A stretch of DNA of 64,000 nucleotides from Morinoia aosen (taxonomy: Eukaryota; Arthropoda; Malacostraca; Amphipoda; Talitridae), in contig CM059558.1 in NCBI GenBank assembly GCA_030386875.1, forward strand, positions 7,635,501 to 7,699,500. The letters are read 5' to 3'. Below the pieces are notes generated by a model. The model searched no databases. It saw nothing but the letters and a program-made list of their open reading frames with translations, and was not told the DNA's origin. Both the position numbers and the translations under genes were made by a program. The stretch's first letter is position 1. Each line of letters opens with the position of its first letter. This document shows, in pieces, positions 8,825 to 21,107 of the stretch.

Positions 8825-10377
8825 TATTCCCAAGTTCAGTATTTTACGCAGAAGTCTATCATGTACGACGCTATCGAACGCCTTAGAGAGATCGAGTAGT
8901 AGCAAGAGTGTTACATTCTATTGATCGACGTCACTGTATATTTTTTCAGAGATATTGAGCAGAGAGTCTTGAGTGCTAGTATTTCTTCTATGGGCGTATT
9001 GATTTTGGTGGAGTAGATTTGACTCCTCCAAGTGAAATGACAGATGATTTGTCACCACTTTCTCCAATAGTTTGGACATGACAGTCAAAAGACTGATGGG
9101 CCTGTAGTTTGATGTTGATTCTAGGTCACCACTTTTATGCAACGGTCTAATAATGGAGTGTTTCCATTGGTTTGGAAACGTGTTGGTTACTATTGATAAA
9201 TTAATTATCAGACGAATCCATGGTGCTGTGACAGGGAAACTGTCTTTGATATATTGAAGACTGATACCATCATGTCCGACTGCATTTTTGTTTTTAGTGA
9301 GTATAATATATTTCTTAACTCCGGTAAATCAACAGGACGTGGTCTCCACTTGACATCAGCCCTCGAGGGTGCAGTGGGGCATTGACGTTTTAACTGGATT
9401 GGTACACACCTCGCTGAAAACTTGAGCCCCTACTTTTGAAAAGAATGTGTTGAAGTTCGTGGCTGTTGCCAAGGGATTTTCAAAATTACTTGTACGGTCT
9501 GAATTTTTGTAAAGGGCTACCTCCCTAATGATTTCCCAAGTTCGTTTCGGATAATTTTTAGCCGTTATCCGTTCCTGGTGGAAGTGAGTTTGTTTCGCTT
9601 CAGTGATTTTCTCTCGGAGAATTTTTTCATGTTCTTTATATCTTTTGTATAAGGTACTGTTTGATCCACTGTTATTGTACTCTCGCAAGTTAGCTTTCTT
9701 TATTCTGCTTATCTCTTCAATTTCGTCAGTAACCCAAACAGTCCGTTTTAGCTTTTTTTTTGGTGACGTAAGGTGCACATTCGTCGAGAGCTGCTGTGAA
9801 GTTCTCGTTGAAGATGGACACTTGAATATCAACATCGTCAGATTGCATCAAATTCTGGAATTCGATGGACCTATCGAGTAGTTTTTCTTTAAAAAGTTTT
9901 GCAAATAGTGCCTTTTAGAGCGAAAAGTCATAAAGCGGTATTTATTTCTCTCCTTTGCAATATTAATTTCACATTCTATAGAGTGGTGATCGGAAATAGA
10001 AGGTGATATTACTGTACTAAGTATTGCGGTGGGATTATTTGTGATTGCCAAATCGAGGAGAGTTGCAGAGACTTTAGTGATGCGAGTCGGTTCTTTGACC
10101 ATTTGTGATAGGCTTAGTTTGTACAATAGTTTGCTTAGCTGATTGTTTTTGTCCGTTAGATCCATATTAAAATCTCCGAAAGCAAAGAATGACTTTTATG
10201 CCTGAAAGATTTATTTGAAGGTTTCCTCAATGAAATCTAGTGTTAGACTTAGGGGAGACGATGGATGCCGGTAAAGGCTGCCAATGATAATTGATTTGTG
10301 TTTAATTTATTTCCACTTCTAACCAAACCATTTCAATGCCTTCGCAAAGTTTATTCGCTAGAAGTAAGATGTTGAGT
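8825..10377 (-). pseudogene. LINE ORF2: endonuclease C-terminus and proximal reverse transcriptase
   Basis: This is the minus-strand continuation of the LINE interrupted by the gypsy element. Reading from 10377 down, the end of an apurinic-like (EEP) endonuclease shows G-D-F-N-M-D near 10160 and S-D-H-H-S near 9980. A linker follows at about 9850-9360, and then reverse transcriptase motifs: K-S-G-D...N-Y-R-P-I-S-L-L with K-L-L-E-K near 9050-9130 and L-D-L-S-K-A-F-D near 8880. Several stops and frameshifts show it is inactive. It joins 1-561 across the gypsy target site and 11393-11760 across the antisense insertion. Confidence 0.85.
10200..10377. repeat. 178-bp duplication, left copy
   Basis: This piece of the LINE endonuclease sequence is repeated at 11393-11570, immediately on the other side of an antisense LINE tail. 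Both copies are 178 bp and differ by roughly a dozen changes. The layout matches a long target-site duplication. Confidence 0.75.
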
Positions 10378-11392
10378 TCTTTTGACCGAGTGACTTTTTT
10401 GACCGAATGACCGAATGACCGAAAGAAAAGAATGATATCGCCCATATTAGTTCTAAATTATCAAAATTCATCGGAATCCTATATAAAGTTAAAAATTTCC
10501 TGCCTGAAACAGCTTTGCAAATGCTCTACCGAACGCGCATTTCACCATACTTGCAATACGGAATAGAAGCATGGCACGGAACTGATAAAAATAAAACCAA
10601 TATAATTTTTACTCTAACAAAAAAGAGCCATTAGAGCGGTAAAGAACCTAGAATATAATGCTCACACAAATGATTCATTCAAAAATTTACAAATACTTAA
10701 ACTCTAGGATCTCTACAAAATCTCCATCTGCAATTTCATTTACAAAGCATTAACTAATGACGGCGACAATAGCCTAAAACAATTATTAACTGCACAAACT
10801 GGTCATCACGACCATCGAACGCGAAATAGAAGTAAATTCATGCTTCCCTATTATTCAAAGGCCCGGTCGCAACACAGTATCCTCTTCGTTGGAACTAAAA
10901 CTTGGAACTCAATACCTGCGGAGATCCGTGAAAGTAATTCTTACAAGGTATTCAAAAGAAATCTTGAGTCTCAGTTCTTATCAGAATACTAGTCGTGCAA
11001 GATCACCAAGTCAAATCCTGCCTCCTACATGTCTGGTCCTAATAATGTAATTTGCCATGGGTAATATCGCCGATTTTCAGTCGTGAAATCGTTATCGAAC
11101 ATACTGTTATATATAGAACATATGACCTATATTGTAATGAAACATCAATATCCAGTTCATTATCTCGTTGATCAGTCTAATGCGAAACTAGGTTAAGTGA
11201 ATTAGGTTAAACATTATTGTACACCTTAGAATAATGTGATGGTAGGATGCCCTAGAAGTCGCTGAACTTATTCGTGCCCACAGGTAGCTATACTCAAATT
11301 TAACCATTGTATTAGACTTAAGAAACATTCTACCTCTGTATTGCCTGTGGTAAATAAATTGTTTAAATTGTATAAATTGAATAAATAGTTTT
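10378..11392 (+). mobile_element. 5'-truncated LINE 3' end, antisense to its host element
   Basis: The plus strand encodes the C-terminal part of a non-LTR reverse transcriptase, with motifs such as L-Y-R-T-R-I-S-P-Y-L-Q-Y-G-I-E-A-W and a downstream K-R-A-I-R-A-V-K-N block. It continues, with frameshifts, to a stop near 10990. A 400-bp 3' UTR follows, ending in an AT-rich tail of TTGTTTAAATTG-type repeats. The same tail occurs at 19580-19625, so this is a repeated family distinct from the surrounding one. Confidence 0.78.
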
Positions 11393-11760
11393 GCCTGAAG
11401 TATTTCTTTGAAGGTTTCATCAATGAAATCTAGTATTAGATATAGGGGAGACGATGGGTGCCGGTAAAGGCTGCCAATGATTATTGATTTGTGTTTATTT
11501 ATTTTCACTTCTAACCAAACCATTTCAATGCCTTCGCATAGTTTATTCGCTAGAAGTGAAGATGTTGAGTACATTTCTTTCACAAAAATACAAGATCCAC
11601 TACCTCGGCTGGCTTTAGCGCCATCGTAGCGATATAACACGTAATCAGGAATGTTAAAAAATGAACTTTGGGTTCGAGCATCAAACCATGTTTCTGAAAC
11701 ACACAAAATGTCAATTTCTTCAGTGACCAACATTACTCTGATTTCATCCAATTTACCATT
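11393..11760 (-). pseudogene. LINE ORF2: N-terminal half of EEP endonuclease
   Basis: The minus strand encodes the first half of an exonuclease/endonuclease/phosphatase domain: D-I-L-C-V-S-E-T-W carries the catalytic Glu, then Y-R-Y-D-G-A-K-A-S-R-G-S-G and S-L-Y-R-H-P. In non-LTR elements this enzyme nicks the target DNA. The coding is cut at 11393 by the antisense LINE tail; the remaining half is at 9848-10377. Positions 11393-11570 are the right copy of the 178-bp duplication. Confidence 0.85.
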
Positions 11761-11922
11761 CAGGCTTTGAGCATTTATATACTTATATTGATTTTACCTA
11801 TATTAGCACTCTTTTTAAAGGTAGCAAAGTTACTATCTCGTTGAGATCGTTCAGGGGATTTATCGATCTTGTCTACGTTACCCAGGGTGTTGGGCCCAGC
11901 ATCTGCTATGTAAGAAAGTCTA

Positions 11923-12420
11923 TTATTCAGCTGGACAGCGGAAGTCTGTCAAGGTGAGGTAACTCCGGTCTGATTTTCCTTGTGTGACAAGAGCACTGTA
12001 GTGATCGCTTTTACGATGGAGCAGTAGTGAAGGGTTATTTTCTGATAACTCTGAAAAGGGATCGACTGATATTTTCAAAACACAATGATCCTTTTCATCC
12101 AGGACGAGAAGTTTTTTTCCTGTCACATCTAATATGATTAGTGGTATAAGGTCTAAAGCAGCTTGATCAAAATGTTTGTCGTCAATGTAATTATCTATGA
12201 GGTTTTGCATGTCTCCACTGTTCTTGTCAACAAACTTAGCGTATGTGCTTTTGTTTGCTGCACTCTTTGTTTTGATTGCAGTCTTTAAGGAATTGTAATT
12301 CCATTTTGATGCTGGTGGTTTTATAAGTAGATGAGCATGGAGGAGGTAGTGTCCATCGGCTTTAGTGGGAATCAGCTCTATTTTCCATGATCGTTTCAGT
12401 TCATCCATTGTGGAATTCAT
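11923..12420 (-). pseudogene. OTU-like domain of LINE ORF2 (catalytic Cys replaced by Tyr)
   Basis: This 165-residue frame has the layout of an OTU-family cysteine protease. An N-terminal A-D-G-H-Y-L-L-H-A block corresponds to the D-G-x-C nucleophile motif. A Y-I-D-D...F-D-Q-A-A-L-D-L-I-P-L-I segment follows in the middle, and R-K-S-D-H-Y-S-A-L at the end matches the C-terminal catalytic His. The expected cysteine is tyrosine (TAC). Compared with the other copy it lacks six bases just after this motif. It lies between ORF1 and the endonuclease. In the plus-strand copy the linker between OTU and endonuclease is largely open in one frame, so OTU probably belongs to the same polyprotein. OTU domains are known in some non-LTR elements; the assignment here is by motif only. 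Confidence 0.6.
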
Positions 12421-12639
12421 ACGTTCACAAATGGGGGTGGAGACGCGTTATCGTACTTTTTACATCATTAGGAGGTTCTGAGAGGTGCGGCGAATTTACG
12501 TTTTTCTGGCTCCGAATGGGCCGGTTGTGGTGATTTCTTGTAGGGGGATCTGCAGAGAACTGCATGAGAAATGCTCGTGTCATTTCTATTTTTCTGGTGA
12601 TGATTGTGCATGGAGTTGGGTAGTGGATTTTCCATCGAT

Positions 12640-14062
12640 TGTCAACTGCAATTTTGCAGCGATTTCTCTCTTCCTGTTGATTTCACTGCTTCCGAGTATG
12701 TGATTAGATGATGATTTATACTCGTGTCTAAGAGGGGCCTTTCATCCTCTGTATCAGCATTGGATAGCAGTGAAAACCTATTTTTTGTAGGCACTCTGCA
12801 ATTGTTTGTGGCAGATGGAGGAGAGGGTTTGTTATATGAGAGCAATCATCGGGAGGAGAGGGGAAGAGAGGGTTTGTTATATGAAGGCAAACATCGGTTT
12901 ATGTTGCTGGAGGTTTCACGTGGAAAGGCTGTCAACTTAGAACAATCATTCAACTCATCCTGCTGTTTTGCTTAATCATTAGAGTATTCAATTTCTTCAT
13001 TTAGGTCAAGGGAGTTTCTGACACAGGAGATAAAATGTGAAGTTAGTCTCAAAGGTGATTTTAGAGCAATTTGTTGAAGAAAATGATGCGTGTCTTCTCG
13101 CGTAATAGGCCAAGTGCGGACATTATTGTAAGCTTCATTAACAGTAACAGTTTTTACATTTGCTCGCAGCGGAATCAGTTTAAGACCGATTTTTATGCAC
13201 AGGCTCGATGTCATGTACAATTGCTGACCACTGCAGGCACTCACCACATAAATATGAGAAAAAAGATTCTTTGTTATTATCAGATTTTTTTAACTTAGTA
13301 AGGTTATGGGGCGAGAGGCTCAAACCTTTGAAACTAATTATATAGTTCCTAAGAGGAGGTGCGCGTTCAATCTCATCATAGAGATCATTGAGACGTTCCA
13401 TAGTTATGTTCTGAATCGTGCATGCGCTATCAATGTCATCTCTGTTGATTTTTGTGAGACTATTATCTCCAACGAGAAAAATGTCTAAAGGAGATTTCGC
13501 ACAAGGATGGTTACTCGCAGCTACCACCGGCGTAAAATCATGAGCGCTGATACAATAATTTAAAGCAAAAAGCTGTTCCGTAATCATTTGAATATTTTTT
13601 TGAAAGCGTGGAAAAAAACGACACTGGGCTTGGGGGACAATTTTGTCTCAAAGCTCTATTGAGAAATGCAGCTGTAAGAGACAGCGTGTTATTTATTTCG
13701 TGAATAGTTTGGGAACTGGTCATTTGGAGAGGGTGTAAGTACCCATCAAAAGCGGTATTAGGTCTGTTTGTATTGTTCTCAACTGAAAATTTTACGTTAT
13801 CCTCGCAGTTTACGCTCTGAGGTGCTTCACTGCCAGTGTCAGCTGCCGCGCATGCATTTTCAAACCTAACTCTACCACCTGAAAGGCCTACACACAGTTT
13901 ATAAGTGAAATTATAATTACAATTAGCCATTTTACTTTCTGACTGGTCGCTCACATCTAAAATTTTATCGCGTTCCAACGTTGACGTTGGTGTTGGTGTC
14001 TTCGTCGGTGGTGAACAATTTTGAGCTTTCTCAGTGATGCAGGACAGGGGAAATGTCGCCAT
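12640..14062 (-). pseudogene. LINE ORF1, broken into several frames
   Basis: On the minus strand an ATG at 14062 opens a 174-residue frame. Homologous coding continues in other frames at 13587-13180, 13247-12972 and 12845-12642, so at least three frameshifts are present. The predicted protein is rich in Asn, Ser and Pro at its start. It has a C-x2-C pair (Y-L-C-G-E-C) but no CCHC knuckle or RRM I can recognise. The same protein is encoded, with other breaks, at 19648-20970 on the plus strand, which confirms it as a repeated element's ORF1. By position it should be the RNA-binding ORF1 product. Confidence 0.65.
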
Positions 14063-16740
14063 GATGCAATTATTGTTGGGACGAGACGAGGGAGCTGGCC
14101 GTGGTGCTGTGGCAGCTCAGGCCAGTGATGAGGTACAAGCAGCGCTTGGGAGATTTTCGTCAAAGACGCGCGACTCTGCTGCTCGACTCTCTGTCGGGCA
14201 CCTCTCCGTCGATTCTCAGTCGGTCGGCACTGGTGATGTTTTGGGAGTTGCGGTGCTTATTTTGACGTCATACTGCTTCTCTGTCGGAGTTGTTGTTGTC
14301 ATTGTGAGGTGTTTAGGCTTTTGAACGAGTGATTTTACACGTGAGAATTAGGGTGGTTTTTGCTTTCGTTTTGTGAACGGTTCAGATATATTCCGATTTT
14401 TGGGGTTTGAGTTTTCATGCGGCGCTGTTGTGAAGGATGTTATTTCTCTAGATAAAGCTACTTTCCCAGTAGCTAAGCGAGTTTCGTAAGATGTCACGAT
14501 ACAATGCTGTTGTTAAGCACGTAACGCAGGAGGGGTCTCAACCTCCGTAAATCAATTATCTATGTACACCTTGTGTTCGCATGAATACTACATAAAAGCA
14601 TAGACAATACAAGAGTAATGATTAAAATTGGTTTTATTTTTTTACGAACACGTGGGTCAAAATACGAGCACACAAAATATCTCAATGCAATGATTAAAGC
14701 ACAGGGAAATGTTTGAATGAAGTGAAAAAATGCGCACAAGTGCACTAATGCAAGATGGTCATGATTTTAACGACATGGCACTGCCACACGACACAATGAG
14801 AAAACCACACCTTGGCTGTATAGGCAAATAACTACCACAAATCGTACTTTGCGCATACTTCGTGGTGGCATGAATGGGTCAACATCTTCTGGCCCAACAC
14901 AACATGAGAGATACAAGTTTGAAAATTAATGAGCGCCAGCGAACGATTGCATGATTACTTCAACACAGCATTTCTTGTCAACCGACAAAAATGGAATCTA
15001 CGCACAAAAATAATATCAGAAACAAAAATGAACACCCTGGTTAGCGCACACATGAAGTAAAATGGATGTGCCAAAACAGGAAAAACCTTGACTTACAGCA
15101 AGGTGTCATAATACAGAATGCTTCGCATTATGCACAACACAAATTAGAACCTCAGCTAAGAAAACACATGACACTAATCACATTGGACTGCGCGGCAATC
15201 TGAAAGCACCGTTCAGTGTGCTATTTTGATTTCCAATTTTCCACTTTACAGCATTGTTTCAAAGTTCTCTACACCACAAAATCTTAACTCTTCTGTGATG
15301 CACGGTCGCGGGATGTTCGGTATAGACTCCTTCCAACTTCGCGGGATTCTCAACAGAGTTCTCAGAGTTCTATAGCGGCGGCGGTGATACTCATGCTCCG
15401 TCAGGCAGGCGCTGCTGTCCTCCATTCTTCACACATTCATGCTTCGCACGTCTGAGTTTTGGCTGCGTTGAAGAGCTGGCTAACTGCAGATCTTTTCTTG
15501 TTTCCCTCCGCATTGTTGGTGAACGCGTGACTCCACATTATAATGCTGCGGTAGTTTGTGAGCTTATAATTGGTGTAGAGATTCTCCATGGGTGTTTCTC
15601 TTCACGTTGAATTGTTGATGTGCTCAGGCCGTAATTCTTCGAGCGAGAGCTCGTTGCACTTCGACGATACCGTCGCAGTCTCCTTGAGCGTTCGGAGAGA
15701 TTATCAGCACACACTTCGAGCGGGTGTTTGTTGCACAATCTTGTCGTTATTGGAGGAGTTAAACATCGGCTTCGATTTTTCGTGTGAAGTCAATCCGGAA
15801 TTGACACAAGCCCGGGAAATGTCGGCCTATCGCCGAGATTTCCCGGTTTTTGCACTCCAAAGCCTATCGTGTCTCTTTTGGCGTCACTGAGACCAGAATC
15901 CTCACAATTCTTGTCGTAAATTCTTTTTATTCGCGTCGCTTCATTCCTTCTCGAAAAATCCAGATCCTTCGCCGTTTTTGGGACAGCATCTCAATTCTTA
16001 TTGGTTGGAGACTTGCTTACTTCGGCTTCTAGAAGTACTATTGGCTGTTTCTTTGTTTCCGCACTCCACTCGTTGCTTCCATTGGTTCGTATCGTGGGCA
16101 GTTTCGAGTTCACTTCCTTCCCACTTCACGACTGGTTGTTTCGACCCGGAGCCACGCCAATTGGGAGCACTGTTCTCAACCGTGAATATCTTCACGGCCT
16201 GCGCATGTGTGTTGTGTGTGAGTCTTGTGTTGTGTTGCCGGAATGTGCTTTGTGTGCCAGCTTGTGTTTTTGTGTTTATGTGGACGCCTGCGCCAGCCCT
16301 CTCGTCGAAACGCTAACCACTTGAGCTCGACAGATTTATAGACCGACTCTTGTCCCTTCGAAATATGAGAACCACGGTTCACTTAGAACAGAGAAAAATC
16401 GCCCTTAACGCATTCATCGGTGTTCTCACGCTCAAGCTAAAGCCAACGGTTTTCCAACATTCCTAACTGGCTTTAAGTGATTTAGCCAAAAACATATCAT
16501 GTGATATAAACATAGATCATACATCGTAACAGAGACATTGTGAAGTTGCATTGGATGAATGAATAGAGGTGAGGATAATTCAATATTTTCTTCACTGAGT
16601 AGATGTTGCTGAGTGGTTAACGATCGTCTCAGGTAGAAGGGTAATCTTTTACACATGAGTGAGGACTAGCTTCTCATTTAGACTTTAAAATACATAAAAT
16701 ATTGCCATAAAAACATCACCTAAAAACATTACCAGAAACA
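14063..16740. other. No recognisable gene
   Basis: The first 250-300 bp may be the 5' UTR of the minus-strand LINE. From 14.4 to 15.3 kb the sequence is AT-rich with no conserved frame. From 15.3 to 16.4 kb it is more GC-rich with short open frames on both strands, none with a recognisable domain. A GTGTGTT-rich simple stretch lies near 16205-16240. Confidence 0.5.
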
Positions 16741-18000
16741 TAAAAAGATAGGGTTGCCCTTTAATGCTGGAGAAAGGAGGCGAGGAACTGGGAGAGTGTT
16801 GGTCGGCCGTGAACAATGACGACAATGACGTTCAGACTTTTGCAGGTTGACATATTTTACTCATTCAGTTTCTCAACGTTTCATAATTACAAAATTTGTA
16901 TTCCCTCTTTCACATTTTATGTCACTATTTCATTAAAGTTAACTGGTGGGTCACTATTTTACCAAAAGAAAAGTTAATTTTGTTTATTCAAAAGAAGTTG
17001 AAAAATTGGGTGATTAACTTACAACAAGAAAGATAGACATCATTGAAATATTTTCGGATAAGGGATTGCGTTGCTCGTTCACGTTTGAAAACGAAAAAGA
17101 CCGCCTTTTAATGCCAGATGAAGAGAAGCCGCCAGTAAGAAAGTGGGGGAGGGGTAGAGGAAAAGAGAGCGTAGGGTAGACAGAGACGGAGGGGGGGGGG
17201 GGAGTAGGAGCAGGATGCTTGCGGTGATCCACCTTGGCGTTTCTCGCTCGTCTGCTTGTGAAGAATAACAATACAATTTTTTGTGTTAAGATTGCTATGG
17301 TGAGCTATCCAAGAGACGTCATATTGCTGAAAATTTGCCTCACGTTGTGGAATTATGTTCTAGCAGTGAACGCAGATTCAAGTTAACCACTATTACAGCG
17401 TGGCAATTTTTCCAAGGAGAGGGTGGGCTGGGAAGGAGGAAGGGGTGCGGGCGCAGACTTGGCGCAGCTGGGCCCTCATAGAGGTCTATTGTTTCAGGTT
17501 TTCACATTTTATTCACTCAGTTTGCGACGTTCAACATTTACAGAATTCATTTTCCCTAAATCACTTTTTACGTCACTGTTTCATCAAAAGTTCTCAATAA
17601 TAGGACAGAGTTACTTACTGGTAAAGTAATATGAACACAGTTTTGAGGATTAAAGGTCAAAATTGAGCGTCATAGACACTCAACATAATTTTTTCTGCAA
17701 TAACGGATAAAAATTACAAAAAAAATTGTCACAGTGTTTTATGTTTGTCTTCACCAAATTTGCTACTGCATCGGGTCTTTTTTTGTTTCCCCGCTGGTAT
17801 TCGTGGTACGTTTGTTTTATTTCACGTCAGTGATGCTTGAAAAGGGGATGCGGAAGAGGGAGGAGGGGGTGTTGCGGTTGACCAGAGAGGGAGGCTACAC
17901 CGAGGGCTGCTACACAGACTTCGAGTTGAGACAAAGTTTACAGAAATCACCAGTCTGTTTTTGCACGATAAAACTGGTCACAACTGATTGTATATGATGA
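16741..18000. repeat. Diverged repeat units, G-rich plus AT-rich halves
   Basis: Similar blocks recur at about 16845-16945 and 17495-17590: a TTTTA-TCA-TTCAGTTT core, then ACGTTT, then TTCCCT-TCAC-TTTTA-GTCACT-TTTCAT. Each is preceded by a G-rich AGGAGG/GGGAGG stretch (about 16760-16800, 17140-17215, 17410-17450). Another G-rich stretch is at 17840-17900. Spacing is about 650 bp. A poly-G run lies near 17191-17202. No coding function is apparent. Confidence 0.5.
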
Positions 18001-19470
18001 CTGTTTTCCACTTTCGCAATTCAATTAGGTAGAAAGCACATTCACAGATACTCAGTTCGAGTTTGGGGTTTTGGAAAAGTTTCGTTCTCTCACATTTTGA
18101 AATGTTTGACACCGCGATTACGTGGAGCGTTGTTCACCTCCGCACCTCTATAGGAAACAAAAGTCGACAAGAAAATATTTCTTCAAATTAAACTCAGATA
18201 TTTTTAAAGGAACTCGATTCTCTTACTGATAATCTAAAAAACATCTGTATGTATATTATATATATTAACGTATTGATGCATTCGTAAAGAAATTGGAATG
18301 ACATTAATCAAATAAAACAAATCAGGTTTTCCTTTTTCATGTCCGATGGATTATCTCAAGTGAAATTGAAAGCTTTTACTCATAAGTTAATCGATTTGAA
18401 AGCTTATTGCGTAAACTGAATTGCCGATTTAAAAAAATGGGATGAAGTGCCATTTTGGGACCATTTCTGGACCCACTCGTCGATCTAATAATCTTTTAAA
18501 ATTGTTTTAGCATAAATCAACATGTTCCTAGCACTCACCGAAAGCACAATCGATCAAGACCTATGCCCCCCCCCACACACACAACACATACACTAGTACA
18601 CGGGCTAATACCGGCTGAATATCTAACAGTCCACACTGCACTACTTCGCAACGGATGCATGCCCTAGGAAGCTAAAATAATATTGTTTTGGAAAACATTT
18701 TTTGAATACTGGCTACTCTGCGTGTCTAATTCCGAATATTTCCGGTTTCGAATAACGTCGATATTTCTTATATAAGGTGAAATTTTATAAAGTACGGTAA
18801 ATCCTTCATATTTTATAAATTTAATGAAAATACCAAATTTCATATCATACGATCGATTATGTGAAAATTTTTGTTTTATTTGAAACGGTGTCTGGCGAAA
18901 CTGCATTTTTCAAACCATTGTTTAACTTCCGTAACTAAAATATTAAAAAATTAAATTTTCATATAACTCTCACATTTGCTGCTGAATGTTAGGCAGCGTA
19001 AGATTAAATAAGAGCAGTGTACATAGAATACATTAACATGGAATAAAAAAATTGGGAGAAAGTGGTACAGAAGTTCTCCTCGGACCTGAAAGGTTGCGGT
19101 ATTGTATGTACATAGGCTTACGATAGATTCGTAGTTTCATCACAGGTGCACAATATCATTAGTATTCTCTTGAGGGACTTACAATGATAGTGTTGGGTAT
19201 TGTGTACAAATATGATAAAAATGAGTGTATGAAAGCATGGGTTGGCTACATTTGAGGTGATAACGAACAGTTGTGGCATTAAGTAGATCGTGACTGACCA
19301 GGCGTGCTCGAGTCCATAGCCTCATTGGATGGTCAAGTTGTTGGCACGAAAATGATAACTGCACACAAATAAATGGGATAGTCTCCGCTAGCATGTCGCC
19401 AAATTTGCCCTCAAATTCCTTCCTTATAGTTGCCCTAGCCAACAACATGATTATTTTGCATCGCGTTACA
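18001..19470. other. No recognisable gene
   Basis: AT-rich sequence with short unconserved frames and a C-rich/CA-rich simple stretch near 18565-18590. I see no element ends or coding motifs. Confidence 0.5.
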
Positions 19471-19555
19471 GGTCGTCCCGAGCCCGGTGAGCCTTAAGAG
19501 GAGGTTGGTGATCCTAACCGGGGAATTGGGCGTAGAGGATGTCCTAAACCGTCAA

Positions 19556-19625
19556 ACCGTCATTCCGATTTGTTACCTGTGTATTACCTGCGGTAAATAA
19601 ATTGTTTAAATTGTTTAAAATTATT
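19556..19625 (+). mobile_element. 3' tail of the second LINE family
   Basis: The sequence GGTAAATAAATTG followed by TTTAAATTG repeats closely matches the tail ending at 11390, including the preceding TATT(G/A)CCTG. It abuts the truncated start of the plus-strand OTU-bearing LINE copy. How far the element extends leftward is not clear. Confidence 0.6.
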
Positions 19626-19647
19626 TAAAACACGGGCTACTAATGAT

Positions 19648-20970
19648 AAACTGTGTTTAAGCCTTTCAGGTGGTAGAGTTAGGTTTGAAAATGCATGCGC
19701 GGCAGCTGACAATGGCAGTAAAGCACCTCAGAGCGTAAACTGCGAGGATAACGTAAAATTTTCAGTTGAGAACAATACAAACAGACATGTCACTGCTTTT
19801 GATGGGTACTTACACCCTCTCCAAATGACCAGTTCCCCAACTATTCACGAAATAAAAACACGCTGTCTCATACAGCTGCATTTCTCAATAAAGCTTTGAG
19901 ACAAAATTGTCCCCCAAGCCCAGCGTCGATTTTTTCCACTATATCAAATATTCAAATGATTACAGAACAGCTTTTTGCTTCAAATTATTGTATCAGCGCT
20001 CATGATTTTACGCCGGTGGTAGCTGCGAGTAACCATCCTAATGCGAAATCTCCTCTAGACATTTTTCTCGTTGGAGATAATAGTCTCACAAAAATCAACA
20101 GAGATGACATTAATAGCGCATGCAAGATTCAGAACATAACTACGAAACGTCTCAATGATCTCTATGATGAGATTGAACGCGCACCTCCTCTTAGGAACTA
20201 TATAATTAGTTTCAAAGGTTTGAGCCTCTCGCCCCATAACCTTACAAGTTAAATAAATCTGATCATGACAAAGAATCTTTTTTCTCATATTTATGTGGTG
20301 AGTGCCTGCAGTGGTCAGCAATTGTACATGACATCGAGCCTGTGCATAAAAATCGGTCTTAAACTGATTCCGCAGCGAGCAAATGTAAAAACTGTTACTG
20401 TTAATGAAGCTTACAACAATGTCCGCACTTGGCCTATTACGCGAGAAGACACGCATCATTTTCGTCTACAAATTGCTCTAAAATCATCTTTGAGACTAAC
20501 TTCACATTTTATCTCCTGTGTCAGAAACTCCCATGACCTGAATGAAGAAATTGAATACTCTAATGATTATGCAAAACAGCAGAATGAGTCGAAGGATTGT
20601 TCTAAGTTTACAGCCTCTCCACGTGAAACCTCCAGCAGCATAAACCGATGTTTGCCTTCATATAACAAACCCTCTCCTCCCGATGTTTGCCCTCATATAA
20701 CAAACCCTCTTCTCCATCTGCCACAAACAATTGCAGAGTGCCTACAAAAAATGGGTTTTCATTTCTATCCAATGATGATACAGGGGATGAAAGGCCCCTC
20801 TTAGACACGAGTATGAATCAACATCCAATCACATACTCGGAAGCAGTGAAATCAACAGGAAGAGAGAAATCGCTGCAAAATTGCAGTCGACAATCGATGG
20901 AAAATCCTCTACCCAACTCAATGCACAATCATCACCAGAAAAATAGAAATGACACGAGCATTTCTTAGTT
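19648..20970 (+). pseudogene. LINE ORF1 remnant, plus-strand copy
   Basis: This plus-strand counterpart of 12640-14062 starts inside ORF1, so it is 5'-truncated. Long frames at 19896-20252 and 20265-20804 match the minus copy almost residue for residue, with frameshifts between them. The region near 20640-20715 contains a short internal direct repeat (TATAACAAACCCTCT) that is also present in the minus copy. It is a separate insertion of the same family. Confidence 0.7.
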
Positions 20971-21107
20971 CTCTGCAGATCCGCATACAAGAAATCACCA
21001 CAGCCGGCCCATTCGGAGCCAGAAAAACGTAAATTCCCCGCACCTTTCAGAACCTCTTAATGATGTAAAAAGTACGATAAAACGTCTCCACCCCCATTTG
21101 TGAACGT

